Below, piece by piece: positions 47,282 to 55,457 of a stretch of 64,000 bases of DNA (its first letter is position 1; every line of letters begins with the position of its first letter). The notes under the pieces are model-generated. The model saw only the letters and a list, made by a program, of their open reading frames with translations. It searched no databases and was not told the origin of the DNA. Position numbers and translations under genes: made by a program. The stretch lies in the NCBI RefSeq assembly GCF_003702045.1, contig NZ_RBTP01000028.1, positions 1 through 64,000 of the forward strand, written 5' to 3'. Source of the stretch: Pseudomonas viridiflava (GTDB taxonomy: Bacteria; Pseudomonadota; Gammaproteobacteria; Pseudomonadales; Pseudomonadaceae).

Positions 47282-48481
47282 ATGTCTGGTAATCGCGGTG
47301 TAGTGTATCTCGGCGCTGGCAAGGTCGAAGTGCAAAGCATTCCTTTCCCCAAAATGGAAGACCCACGCGGCAAGCGCATTGAACACGGTGTGATTCTGCG
47401 CGTGGTATCCACCAACATCTGCGGCTCCGACCAGCACATGGTTCGCGGTCGTACCACTGCCCAGACCGGTCTGGTACTCGGTCATGAAATCACCGGCGAA
47501 GTGCTCGAGGCCGGTCGCGACGTTGAACACCTCAAGGTCGGCGACCTGGTGTCTGTGCCGTTCAACGTGGCGTGCGGTCGCTGCCGCAGTTGCAAAGAAC
47601 AGCACACCGGCGTTTGCCTGACCGTCAACCCCGCCCGCGCAGGCGGTGCCTACGGTTATGTCGACATGGGCGACTGGGTGGGCGGCCAGGCGGAATACGT
47701 GCTGGTGCCTTACGCGGACTTCAACCTGCTCAAGCTGCCGGATCGCGACGCCGCGATGGAAAAGATCCGCGACCTGACCTGCCTTTCCGACATCCTGCCC
47801 ACCGGCTACCACGGTGCCGTAACCGCGGGCGTTGGGCCGGGCAGTACGGTGTATGTGGCAGGTGCCGGACCGGTCGGCCTGGCGGCTGCTGCATCAGCGC
47901 GCCTGCTGGGCGCTGCGGTGGTCATCGTCGGTGACGTCAACCCGACCCGCCTGATTCACGCCAAGGCTCAGGGCTTCGAGATTGCCGACCTGTCCCAGGA
48001 CACGCCGCTGCACGAACAGATCGCCGCCTTGCTGGGCGAGCCTGAAGTGGACTGCGCCATCGATGCGGTGGGCTTCGAAGCGCGGGGACACGGCCATGCA
48101 GGTGCACAATCCGAAGCGCCGGCCACCGTGCTCAACTCGTTGATGGGCGTGGTGCGCGTGGCAGGCAAAATCGGTATTCCAGGCCTGTACGTCACCGAAG
48201 ATCCGGGTGCGGTGGACGCCGCCGCAAAAATGGGCAGCCTGAGCATTCGCTTCGGCCTGGGCTGGGCCAAATCCCACAGCTTCCACACTGGCCAGACGCC
48301 CGTGATGAAGTACAACCGCCAACTGATGCAAGCCATCATGTGGGACCGCATCAAGATCGCTGATGTGGTGGGTGTCGAAGTCATCAGCCTGGATGACGCG
48401 CCGCGTGGCTACGGCGAGTTCGACGCGGGTGTGCCGAAAAAGTTTGTGATTGATCCGCATAAGCTGTTTAGCGCGGCTTGA
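47282..48481 (+). CDS. fdhA: Glutathione-independent formaldehyde dehydrogenase
   Basis: This 399-residue zinc alcohol dehydrogenase has catalytic Cys47 and His68 (NICGSDQH, GHEITGE). The structural zinc site has Cys98, Cys101, Cys104 and Cys112. It is the NAD-dependent FdhA of Pseudomonas, with GGAYGYVDMGDWVGGQAEYV and AGAGPVGLAAAASARLLG. It oxidises the formaldehyde released by GbcA and the other demethylation steps. It is the last gene of the glyA-sox-purU-fdhA run. Confidence 0.95.
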   Translation: MSGNRGVVYLGAGKVEVQSIPFPKMEDPRGKRIEHGVILRVVSTNICGSDQHMVRGRTTAQTGLVLGHEITGEVLEAGRDVEHLKVGDLVSVPFNVACGRCRSCKEQHTGVCLTVNPARAGGAYGYVDMGDWVGGQAEYVLVPYADFNLLKLPDRDAAMEKIRDLTCLSDILPTGYHGAVTAGVGPGSTVYVAGAGPVGLAAAASARLLGAAVVIVGDVNPTRLIHAKAQGFEIADLSQDTPLHEQIAALLGEPEVDCAIDAVGFEARGHGHAGAQSEAPATVLNSLMGVVRVAGKIGIPGLYVTEDPGAVDAAAKMGSLSIRFGLGWAKSHSFHTGQTPVMKYNRQLMQAIMWDRIKIADVVGVEVISLDDAPRGYGEFDAGVPKKFVIDPHKLFSAA

Positions 48482-48489
48482 ACCTGCAT

Positions 48490-48520
48490 CGGGCGACAGG
48501 GCTGCGGTCACTGTCGCCCG
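48490..48520 (+). terminator. Hairpin after fdhA
   Basis: CGGGCGACAG and CTGTCGCCCG form a 10-bp stem with an 11-base loop. A clear U-run is lacking. Confidence 0.6.
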
Positions 48521-48577
48521 ATTATCAGGAAACGACCTGACATCAGGATCTAAATCTGTAGCTTTTTGAACAAGCCC

Positions 48578-49720
48578 TTAGGTGAACCAGACCGGATCGT
48601 AGTTGAACTGTTTCCAGCGGTGGTCACCTCTTTCAAAGGGATTTGTTATAGCGATCTGTGGTGCTCCAGCATTATCTTCACTGCGGATGGCTCTCATGTT
48701 TTTGTTCGTTACCCATCCTCGATAGCCTTGTGTAGGCTTTCCGGTCATCGCGGCTAACTTGGCTGCAAATGAGATGTCTCCACCATCCGCCGTACCGCAT
48801 CCGATAACGTGAATGTTCTCGTACTGACGCATATTTACGTTGTTTTTTTCGAGCAGGCCGATAAGCCCTCTTGGGGAGATGTACTGCTTTTCATTTGATA
48901 CCAAACGAGGTCCTCGATTGGACAAAGGCGCAGCGCCATGAGCGTTAATGGTCAGCCCAAGCGTGCCATCATCATTCAATTCATCAAACATATAAACGCC
49001 ATTGGCCAAGCTCTTTCGTGGGCCTAGTTTCAGACTTTTTATCTGCACCGGAATTTCCCGAGGTATCAGCAGCGCAGTGCTAATAGTGTTGGTGCTCTGG
49101 AGGGTTTCGCTCACAAGGTTGGGTAGCTGAACGTTCGGCGTCGCTTTCTTCATCACGCCAACGGCTCTTAAGAGCGTTTTCAGAAATGCTGCCGTGCGCC
49201 CGCTCGGGTCCACTCGATTAACCGGATCCCCCACGCAATACGCATACGCATTCAATCCACCCTCGCCAAAAGGGCTGAAACTGTCCGGGCTATTGAACCT
49301 CATCAGTATCGGATTGAACGCCCGGTAGCCATTGCCTAACAGATAATGACCGGTCATCTCATCAGCCTGCTGACCCGTAAAGGCTGGCAGGTTCATGGCG
49401 TTGGTCTGTGGGTGGCGGCTGCCGTAGGGCGTATAGGAGAATCCTGACTGTGGCGTGGCGAGAGTCGAGCCTTGTTGGTCGGTCGCGAGCAGTGCGCAGT
49501 CGACGGTCTGATCATCATGATGTTGCTGGGCCAGCAAAAGCCCATCAGCGTGAAGCAGCGTGCGTGTGATCTGGCCTTGAATGTGAGTGGTGAGGTGGTT
49601 TTTGCGATAGAAACACTTCACGCCAGCCCGTCCCGTCGTCGTGCTACGGGCAAGACGATCCAGCGGGTCGTAGTGATACAGGCATCGTGTGGCACGCGCG
49701 GCGGAAATCATCGGGCTCAT
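48578..49720 (-). CDS. Short orphan Rhs-core protein with caspase-like (C80/CPD-like) C-terminus
   Basis: This 380-residue protein has an Rhs core region (residues about 12-175; YDPLDRLA, TDQQGSTL, TGHYLLGNGYRAFNPILMRF, FGEGGLNAYAYCVGDPVN). It closes with VDPSG, the usual junction where a C-terminal toxin begins. Residues 176-380 carry NAHG (His261) and VIGC (Cys308), the His/Cys arrangement of CPD/C80 cysteine peptidases, plus TGKPTQGYRG and a YDPVWF end shared with the gene at 55458. It lacks the long Rhs cage and has no signal peptide. The C-terminal DNA is AT-richer than its surroundings. No immunity-like gene lies downstream. Peptidase activity is inferred only. Confidence 0.75.
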   Translation of the reverse strand: MSPMISAARATRCLYHYDPLDRLARSTTTGRAGVKCFYRKNHLTTHIQGQITRTLLHADGLLLAQQHHDDQTVDCALLATDQQGSTLATPQSGFSYTPYGSRHPQTNAMNLPAFTGQQADEMTGHYLLGNGYRAFNPILMRFNSPDSFSPFGEGGLNAYAYCVGDPVNRVDPSGRTAAFLKTLLRAVGVMKKATPNVQLPNLVSETLQSTNTISTALLIPREIPVQIKSLKLGPRKSLANGVYMFDELNDDGTLGLTINAHGAAPLSNRGPRLVSNEKQYISPRGLIGLLEKNNVNMRQYENIHVIGCGTADGGDISFAAKLAAMTGKPTQGYRGWVTNKNMRAIRSEDNAGAPQIAITNPFERGDHRWKQFNYDPVWFT

Positions 49721-49941
49721 CGCTTGGTGATTATCGAGCTACGATCCTGCGCCATTCCCTGCCGTCGCGCCGCTGTCAGAAATGCTAGGGCAGGTGCTGC
49801 ACGAGTGGCTCGCTCTGACGCCACAGTAGGAAATAAGCTGCATCCTCTGACCTGCGCCGGGAACAAGCCCCTGTCGATTCAGTCAAATCGTCTGTTTTAC
49901 CGCCCACTTACGGGCTGTTCAGGTTTGATGAGGTTGACCGA

Positions 49942-50508
49942 ATGAAGACTGCACGCGTGATGGCATTGGCAACAATGATGAGCCTGGCGGCAAGCCCGGT
50001 GTTTGCCTTCAACCTGAATGACGCAGCGAACGCGGTTTCCAACGCGACCAGCGGCAACCAGAAAGCCACGGCTGCGCCAGAAGCTGCCGGCTTGCTCAAT
50101 GCGTTGGGTTCTCAGCTCAATGTCACGCCGGAACAGGCTGTTGGCGGGACAGGTGCGTTGCTGGGTTTAGCCAAGAACAAGCTGGCTGGCAATGATTATT
50201 CTCAACTGGCTCAGTCGGTGCCCGGTCTTGAGCAACTCTCTGGCACTTCCGCTCTGGACAGCCTGGGAGGTGCCAACGGCCTGGGCAAGTTGCTGGGCGG
50301 GAACAAATCGGGCGACAGTTCGCTACTCAACAGTGCCTTGGGCAATGTGCAGGACATGGGCGATGTGAACAGTGCGTTCAAAGCGCTGGGCATGGACAGC
50401 ACAATGGTCAGCCAGTTTGTTCCGGTGATCCTGCAATACCTCGGTCAACAAGGTGCCAGTGGCTCGGCATTGCAAAGCCTGAGTGGGCTATGGGGTGCCG
50501 GTCACTGA
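49942..50508 (+). CDS. DUF2780 secreted protein
   Basis: This 188-residue protein has a signal peptide (MKTARVMALATMMSLAASPVFA) and a low-complexity mature region with LLNALGSQLNVTPEQAVGGTGALLGLAKNKL. This matches DUF2780 (VcgC/VcgE family). The family has no known function. Leu/Gly/Ala-rich helices make up most of the protein. It lies between two Rhs genes and is convergent with the one at 50502, whose stop overlaps its own by a few bases. Confidence 0.85.
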   Translation: MKTARVMALATMMSLAASPVFAFNLNDAANAVSNATSGNQKATAAPEAAGLLNALGSQLNVTPEQAVGGTGALLGLAKNKLAGNDYSQLAQSVPGLEQLSGTSALDSLGGANGLGKLLGGNKSGDSSLLNSALGNVQDMGDVNSAFKALGMDSTMVSQFVPVILQYLGQQGASGSALQSLSGLWGAGH

Positions 50509-51563
50509 TGAAGACGATCAACTTGTCGCACTGACTGATTCTTCTGGAGCAACACCCTGCCGGTTTTATAAAGGTGTTGATCCAGAGTGCCAGAAGCTAA
50601 CGCTCCTAGCATGTTGAATGTCAGGCCAACTAACGGTGTTGAACTCCCTCCTCGCGCGCGCACCATGCTGGCCCATTTCAGGGCCGCTTCGACATGTGCT
50701 GCGGTATTACTTAGCTGTCCGGCTTGCACTTTCACCGCCAGGTCCGCGTAATATTTTGCATGGGGCAAACTGAGGTCGGTGTCGCCGTGGCTGGCAAGGT
50801 TGCGATTGACTGAGGCAAGTTTCTTGATAAAGGGCAAATTCTGGTCGAAATTCTTGACCGTAACTTCGATGTGTCTTCTGGATTCAGACATGGGTAGGGG
50901 CGAAGTATTCCTGCGCAGGGCTCTGTCCACGGTCCGAACAACGCCGTCTTCGGTCATCAGGCTTGACCTGATGGCTCCAGTGTCGTGACGCCTTCTGAGT
51001 CGCACGCTGGCCATGCCTGCCATTCCTGGTATTGAATAATGGCCTGTGGGGTCCGTGTAATTGATGGGGTCGCCCTTGCAGTAGGCATAGGCATTGAGGC
51101 CGCCTTCACCGAACGGGCTTAGCGTGTCTAAGCGATTGAAACGCATCAGCACTGGATTGAAGGCGCGCTTTCCATTGCCCAGTAGATAATGGCCTGTGAT
51201 CGGGTCGGGCACTTGACCGGTGTAACCCGGAAGGTACGTCGAGCGTTCTTTTGCGCACGTTCCATAAGGCAAGTAGGCGAAGACCCGATGCTGTTGAAGA
51301 CCGATGCTGTGCAGTACCGATTCTGATTGATCAACGGCCAGCAAATCGCTGCCTGGTCCGCTTACATTCGTGTGCACTATGCCCAGCAGCCTGCCTTCGG
51401 CCCGCATAAAGGCAAACTGCTCAGGTCTTTTAAGTTCGGTGGACAGGTGATCCTTCTGATAGAACCTTTTGACGCTCGCCTGAAGCGCAGGCGTGCAAGC
51501 CGCGATGCGGTCCAGTGCATCATAACGGTAGGTGCCCAACAACGTACGAGTGGACGGCGGCAT
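50502..51563 (-). CDS. Short orphan Rhs-core protein, unrecognised C-terminal domain
   Basis: This 353-residue protein has an Rhs core at residues about 8-175 (TYRYDALDRIAAC, TGQVPDPITGHYLLGNGKRAFNPVLMRF, FGEGGLNAYAYCKGDPINYTDPTGH). Its tail (180-353) is unlike the tails of the other two Rhs genes. The tail is basic at first, then has TVKNFDQNLPFIKKLASVNR and LSLPHAKYYADLAVKVQAG. No catalytic motif was recognised. AAAGGAG lies 8 bases upstream of the ATG, so it is likely expressed. No neighbouring immunity candidate exists, as the gene downstream is the convergent DUF2780 gene. Confidence 0.72.
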   Translation of the reverse strand: MPPSTRTLLGTYRYDALDRIAACTPALQASVKRFYQKDHLSTELKRPEQFAFMRAEGRLLGIVHTNVSGPGSDLLAVDQSESVLHSIGLQQHRVFAYLPYGTCAKERSTYLPGYTGQVPDPITGHYLLGNGKRAFNPVLMRFNRLDTLSPFGEGGLNAYAYCKGDPINYTDPTGHYSIPGMAGMASVRLRRRHDTGAIRSSLMTEDGVVRTVDRALRRNTSPLPMSESRRHIEVTVKNFDQNLPFIKKLASVNRNLASHGDTDLSLPHAKYYADLAVKVQAGQLSNTAAHVEAALKWASMVRARGGSSTPLVGLTFNMLGALASGTLDQHLYKTGRVLLQKNQSVRQVDRLHQ

Positions 51564-51636
51564 GATCGTGTTCTCCTTTCTCTCGGGAACAGTTTCAATC
51601 GCTCGCGGACAGTTATCTACCTGTCGAAACTGCTAG

Positions 51637-52530
51637 TTATTGCTGTGTTTTTTCCAACCTCAACGAAGCGATACGCGCATCTTTATCGATCCACAGCTGG
51701 TTGACCCAGCCCTGGATTTTCTCGCGAAACACCGGATCGTTTTCGTAATCGCCCTGCCACAACGCAGGATCCATCGGCCGTGTCTTGATATCGACGATCA
51801 CTTTCGGAACGCGACCGCAGAGCATGTCCCAGAAGCCCGGAATACTTGAGCCCGGGTAAACCACGGTCACGTCCAGAATGGCGTCCAGTTGTTCACCCAT
51901 CGCCGCCAGCACGAATGCAACGCCGCCAGCCTTGGGCTTGAGCAGGCGGGTATAGGGCGAGGACTGGTCCGTGTGTTTGGCCGGGGTAAAGCGGGTGCCT
52001 TCCAGGTAATTGACGATGGTCACCGGCTGACGCTTGAACAGCTCGCAGGCGGCCTTGGTGATTTCCAGGTCCTTACCCTTGAGTTCAGGGTGCTTGGCCA
52101 AAAACGCTTTTGTGTAGCGCTTCATGAACGGGTAATCCAGCCCCCACCACGCCAGCCCCAGTAGCGGCACCCAGATCAGTTCCTTTTTCAGGAAGAACTT
52201 GAAGAACGGCGTGCGCCGGTTTAGCGCTTGAATCAGTGCGGGGATGTCGACCCAGGACTGGTGGTTGCTGATGACCAGATAGGAGGTGTCGCTGCGCAGA
52301 CCTTCATCGCCGCGAATGTCCCATTGCGTAGGGATACAGGCCGCGAAGATGATCTTGTCGATCTCGGCCCACGTTTCGGCAATCCACATGACCGCGTGGG
52401 AGCAACGGTCCCGCATCCGGCCTCTGAACAGCAGCTTGAGCAGAGCAAAGACCAGCAATGGGCCAATCAGTACAAGCGTATTGATCAGCAGGAGTGTGGC
52501 GACTAAACAGCCGGTAAGCGCACGGCGCAT
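51637..52530 (-). CDS. Acyltransferase of the PlsC family (YihG-like)
   Basis: This 297-residue protein has an N-terminal membrane segment (about 4-32). The acyltransferase H-x4-D motif is ISNHQSWVDIP, and the NYLEGTRFTPAKH motif follows. It should move a fatty acyl chain onto lysophosphatidate or a related lipid at the inner membrane. YihG-type proteins of Enterobacteria have this length and order. The ATG at 52530 starts the hydrophobic segment. The upstream 190 bases hold the promoters of it and the divergent gene at 52724. Confidence 0.85.
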   Translation of the reverse strand: MRRALTGCLVATLLLINTLVLIGPLLVFALLKLLFRGRMRDRCSHAVMWIAETWAEIDKIIFAACIPTQWDIRGDEGLRSDTSYLVISNHQSWVDIPALIQALNRRTPFFKFFLKKELIWVPLLGLAWWGLDYPFMKRYTKAFLAKHPELKGKDLEITKAACELFKRQPVTIVNYLEGTRFTPAKHTDQSSPYTRLLKPKAGGVAFVLAAMGEQLDAILDVTVVYPGSSIPGFWDMLCGRVPKVIVDIKTRPMDPALWQGDYENDPVFREKIQGWVNQLWIDKDARIASLRLEKTQQ

Positions 52531-52723
52531 AAAAGACTCTTGAGCGTTCTGGGGCGCCAATGATAAAGATCATCGTGTTTCACGCCAATTGCACAGGTAC
52601 TTACAAATGTTTCATGTGCGGGTGATTATGCTAATCCCTTGTTGAACGGTCGAACCAACCACAGGTTCGCTGTCTAAAAACCGGGCGCCAATCAGGCGTT
52701 GTCCATTGTGAGGAACCACCCAC

Positions 52724-53227
52724 GTGAAACCGATTCTGGCGCTGTTGTCCCTGCTCGCACTGCCTGTCATGGCGGCCGAACCGACGCTGTATGGTCGCTA
52801 CGAGAACATCAAGGTGATGGATGTCGGTCAGACCTTCAAGGCCAAGATGGACACCGGCGCGCTGACAGCCTCCCTGTCGGCCAAGGACATTGAGTTGTTC
52901 AAGCGTGACGGTGACGACTGGGTGCGTTTCCGCCTGGCGACCAAGGACGCCGACAGCAAGGTTTACGAACACAAGGTGTCGCGGATCAGCAAGATCAAGG
53001 GCCGCTCGGAAGGGGATGACGAGGACGATGAAACAGTCGACTCTGCCAAGCGCCCGGTCGTGGACATGGAGCTATGCCTGGGCAACCAGAAACGCACCGT
53101 TGAAGTGAACCTGGTGGACCGCAGCCACTTCAACTATCCGCTGCTGATCGGCGCCAAGGCGCTGCGCGAGTTCGACGCAGCGGTCAATCCGGCACGTCGC
53201 TATACCGCTGACAAACCGGATTGCTGA
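52724..53227 (+). CDS. Periplasmic retropepsin-like protease domain protein (RimK-associated type)
   Basis: This 167-residue protein has a signal peptide (MKPILALLSLLALPVMAAEP) and a pepsin-type DTGA motif (Asp43 in MDTGALTASLSAKD). RSHFNYPLLIGAKALREFDAAVNP follows. This is the ATP-dependent zinc protease/RimK-linked aspartic protease family (DUF785), here secreted to the periplasm. Members usually carry the single DTG half of a dimeric protease. It lies 59 bases before creB. A terminator follows. Confidence 0.82.
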   Translation: MKPILALLSLLALPVMAAEPTLYGRYENIKVMDVGQTFKAKMDTGALTASLSAKDIELFKRDGDDWVRFRLATKDADSKVYEHKVSRISKIKGRSEGDDEDDETVDSAKRPVVDMELCLGNQKRTVEVNLVDRSHFNYPLLIGAKALREFDAAVNPARRYTADKPDC

Positions 53228-53234
53228 TTGACGC

Positions 53235-53271
53235 AGAGGGCTGAAATCGCGCAACGTTTCGCCCTCTTTTC
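53235..53271 (+). terminator. Intrinsic terminator before creB
   Basis: AGAGGGC with GAAA on the left pairs with TTTC and GCCCTCT on the right, followed by TTTC. The U-run is short. Confidence 0.75.
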
Positions 53272-53286
53272 AAGCGCTCGGATGCC

Positions 53287-53967
53287 ATGCCGCACATATT
53301 GATTGTCGAAGATGAAGCTGCGATTGCCGATACGCTGATCTATGCGCTGCAGAGCGAAGGTTTCACCACTTCATGGCTTAGCCTGGGGCAGGAGGCGGTC
53401 GAGCAGCAGCGCGTAGCGCCCGCCGACCTGATCATTCTGGATATCGGTCTGCCGGACATCACTGGTTTTGAGACTTGCAAGCAGTTGCGGCGCTTCAGCG
53501 AAGTGCCTGTCATGTTTCTGAGCGCACGTGATGGTGAAATTGACCGCGTCGTGGGGCTTGAGATCGGTGCTGACGACTACGTTGTCAAACCGTTCAGTCC
53601 GCGAGAAGTGGCGGCGCGGGTCCGGGCAATTCTCAAGCGTATGCAGCCGCGCACTGTGAGTGTTCCGCAAAACCAGCCATTCACGGTGGACCTCGAACGT
53701 TTCCAGATCAGCTATCGCAATCACACCTTGAGCCTGACCCGTCACGAATTCCGCCTGTTGCAGTGCTTGCTCGCCCAGCCTGAGCGCGTGTTCAGCCGAG
53801 AGCAGTTGCTCGATGCGATGGGGGTTGCGGCAGATGCAGGTTACGAGCGCAGCATCGACAGCCATATCAAGAGCGTGCGTGCCAAGCTGCGTATCGTGGC
53901 GGCTGACGCCGAGCCAATCCAGACTCATCGCGGGCTCGGTTACAGTTACAGCCCAGGCCACAGCTGA
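53287..53967 (+). CDS. creB: CreB response regulator
   Basis: This 226-residue OmpR-family regulator has receiver Asp52 in LIILDIGLPDITGFE and Lys in DYVVKPFSPREVAARVRAIL. The winged-helix part has HEFRLLQCLLAQPERVFSREQLLD. The CreBC pair responds to carbon status or peptidoglycan stress, and in Pseudomonas to beta-lactam-type cell wall damage. creB and creC overlap by one base. The intact creBC pair is followed by an Rhs gene on the other strand before creD. Confidence 0.93.
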   Translation: MPHILIVEDEAAIADTLIYALQSEGFTTSWLSLGQEAVEQQRVAPADLIILDIGLPDITGFETCKQLRRFSEVPVMFLSARDGEIDRVVGLEIGADDYVVKPFSPREVAARVRAILKRMQPRTVSVPQNQPFTVDLERFQISYRNHTLSLTRHEFRLLQCLLAQPERVFSREQLLDAMGVAADAGYERSIDSHIKSVRAKLRIVAADAEPIQTHRGLGYSYSPGHS

Positions 53968-55391
53968 TGCCGTTAAGCATTCGGATCTTTCTGGTGTATG
54001 CGGTGTTCATCGCACTGACCGGCTACTTCGTGCTCAGCACTGTGATGAAGGAAGTCCGTCCGGGCGTGCGTCAGTCCACCGAAGAAACCTTGGTCGACAC
54101 TGCCAATCTGCTGGCCGAAATCATTCACGACGACGTCAGGAACGGCACGCTGGATCAAAGCCGTCTGCCGGACGCGCTCAAGGCCTATGGGTTGCGTCAG
54201 CCCGCCGCGACTATCTGGGGTTTGCCGAAAAATCAGGTCAACAACCGCATCTACGTGACTGACGCCAACGGCATCGTTTTGCTCGACTCCAGCGGTGAGG
54301 CAGTGGGTCAGGACTACTCGCGCTGGAACGACGTCTACCTGAGCCTGCGGGGCAAATACGGTGCGCGCTCGACGCGTAGCGATCCCGACGATCCCAACTC
54401 CTCAGTCATGCACGTGGGCGCGCCGATTCGCGATAACGGCACGATTATCGGTGTGGTGACCGTCGCCAAGCCCAACAGCTCACTGCAACCGTATGTCGAT
54501 CGTGCGGAGCGCCGACTGCTCTGGTATGGCGGTGGACTGATGATACTGGGGCTGTTACTGGGCGGGCTTTTTTCCTGGTGGCTGGGTTCGGCATTACGCC
54601 GTCTCACCGGCTATGCACAGGCCGTTAGCGAAGGGCGTCGTGCCGAGTTGCCGCATTATCGTGGGGGCGAACTGGAGCAATTATCCTCTGCTGTCGAACA
54701 CATGCGCACGCAGTTGGAAGGCAAAGCCTACGTCGAGCGCTACGTACACACATTGACCCACGAACTGAAAAGCCCGCTGGCGGCGATTCGTGGCGCTGCC
54801 GAGCTGTTGCACGATGAGATGCCCGGTGAACAGCGCAAACGGTTTGTCAGCAATATCGAAGACGAAAGTGCGCGGTTGCAACAACTGATCGAACGCTTGC
54901 TTAATCTGGCAATGGTCGAGCAGCGCCAAGGTCTCGAAGAGCGGGTTGCCATTGCACTGGCCGAACTGATCGATGAGTTATTAACGGCTAGACGTACACG
55001 TATCGAACGTCAGGGGCTGCGAGTCGACCTTCAGATTGATCCCGGCCTGCGGCTGCTGGGCGAGCGCTTTCTGTTGAGTCAGGCGCTGGCCAATCTGATC
55101 GATAATGCGCTGGATTTCACACCCGTCAACGGACGGCTGCGGCTGACAGCCATACGTGAGGGGGAACGCATCCGTCTCACGCTCTACAACGACGCAACGC
55201 CGATCCCCGACTACGCCTTACCGCGCCTTAGCGAGCGTTTCTACTCCTTGCCGCGTCCTGTCAGTGGCCGGAAAAGCACCGGGTTGGGACTGAACTTCGT
55301 TGAAGAGGTCGTGCAGTTGCATGAAGGCGACATGTGCATCGGGAATGTTGAGGGTGGGGTTGAAGTGAAGCTGTTGCTGCCTGTGATCTGA
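53967..55391 (+). CDS. creC: CreC sensor histidine kinase
   Basis: This 474-residue kinase has a first membrane segment at about 5-26 and a CACHE-like periplasmic region with NRIYVTDANGIVLLDSSG and MHVGAPIRDNGTIIGVV. A second membrane segment lies at about 188-210, then a HAMP domain. The phospho-acceptor His265 is in YVHTLTHELKSPLAAIRG. The ATP domain (FLLSQALANLIDNALDF and STGLGLNFVEEVV) is complete. It phosphorylates CreB. The CreC periplasmic layout distinguishes it from PhoR-type kinases. Its 3' end is 66 bases from the stop of the opposing Rhs gene. Confidence 0.93.
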   Translation: MPLSIRIFLVYAVFIALTGYFVLSTVMKEVRPGVRQSTEETLVDTANLLAEIIHDDVRNGTLDQSRLPDALKAYGLRQPAATIWGLPKNQVNNRIYVTDANGIVLLDSSGEAVGQDYSRWNDVYLSLRGKYGARSTRSDPDDPNSSVMHVGAPIRDNGTIIGVVTVAKPNSSLQPYVDRAERRLLWYGGGLMILGLLLGGLFSWWLGSALRRLTGYAQAVSEGRRAELPHYRGGELEQLSSAVEHMRTQLEGKAYVERYVHTLTHELKSPLAAIRGAAELLHDEMPGEQRKRFVSNIEDESARLQQLIERLLNLAMVEQRQGLEERVAIALAELIDELLTARRTRIERQGLRVDLQIDPGLRLLGERFLLSQALANLIDNALDFTPVNGRLRLTAIREGERIRLTLYNDATPIPDYALPRLSERFYSLPRPVSGRKSTGLGLNFVEEVVQLHEGDMCIGNVEGGVEVKLLLPVI

Positions 55392-55457
55392 ATAATGACT
55401 TCAGTGCGGTGGGAGCGCTGAAGCGTGCGCCAAACAACAATGGGTGCGATGTCAACG

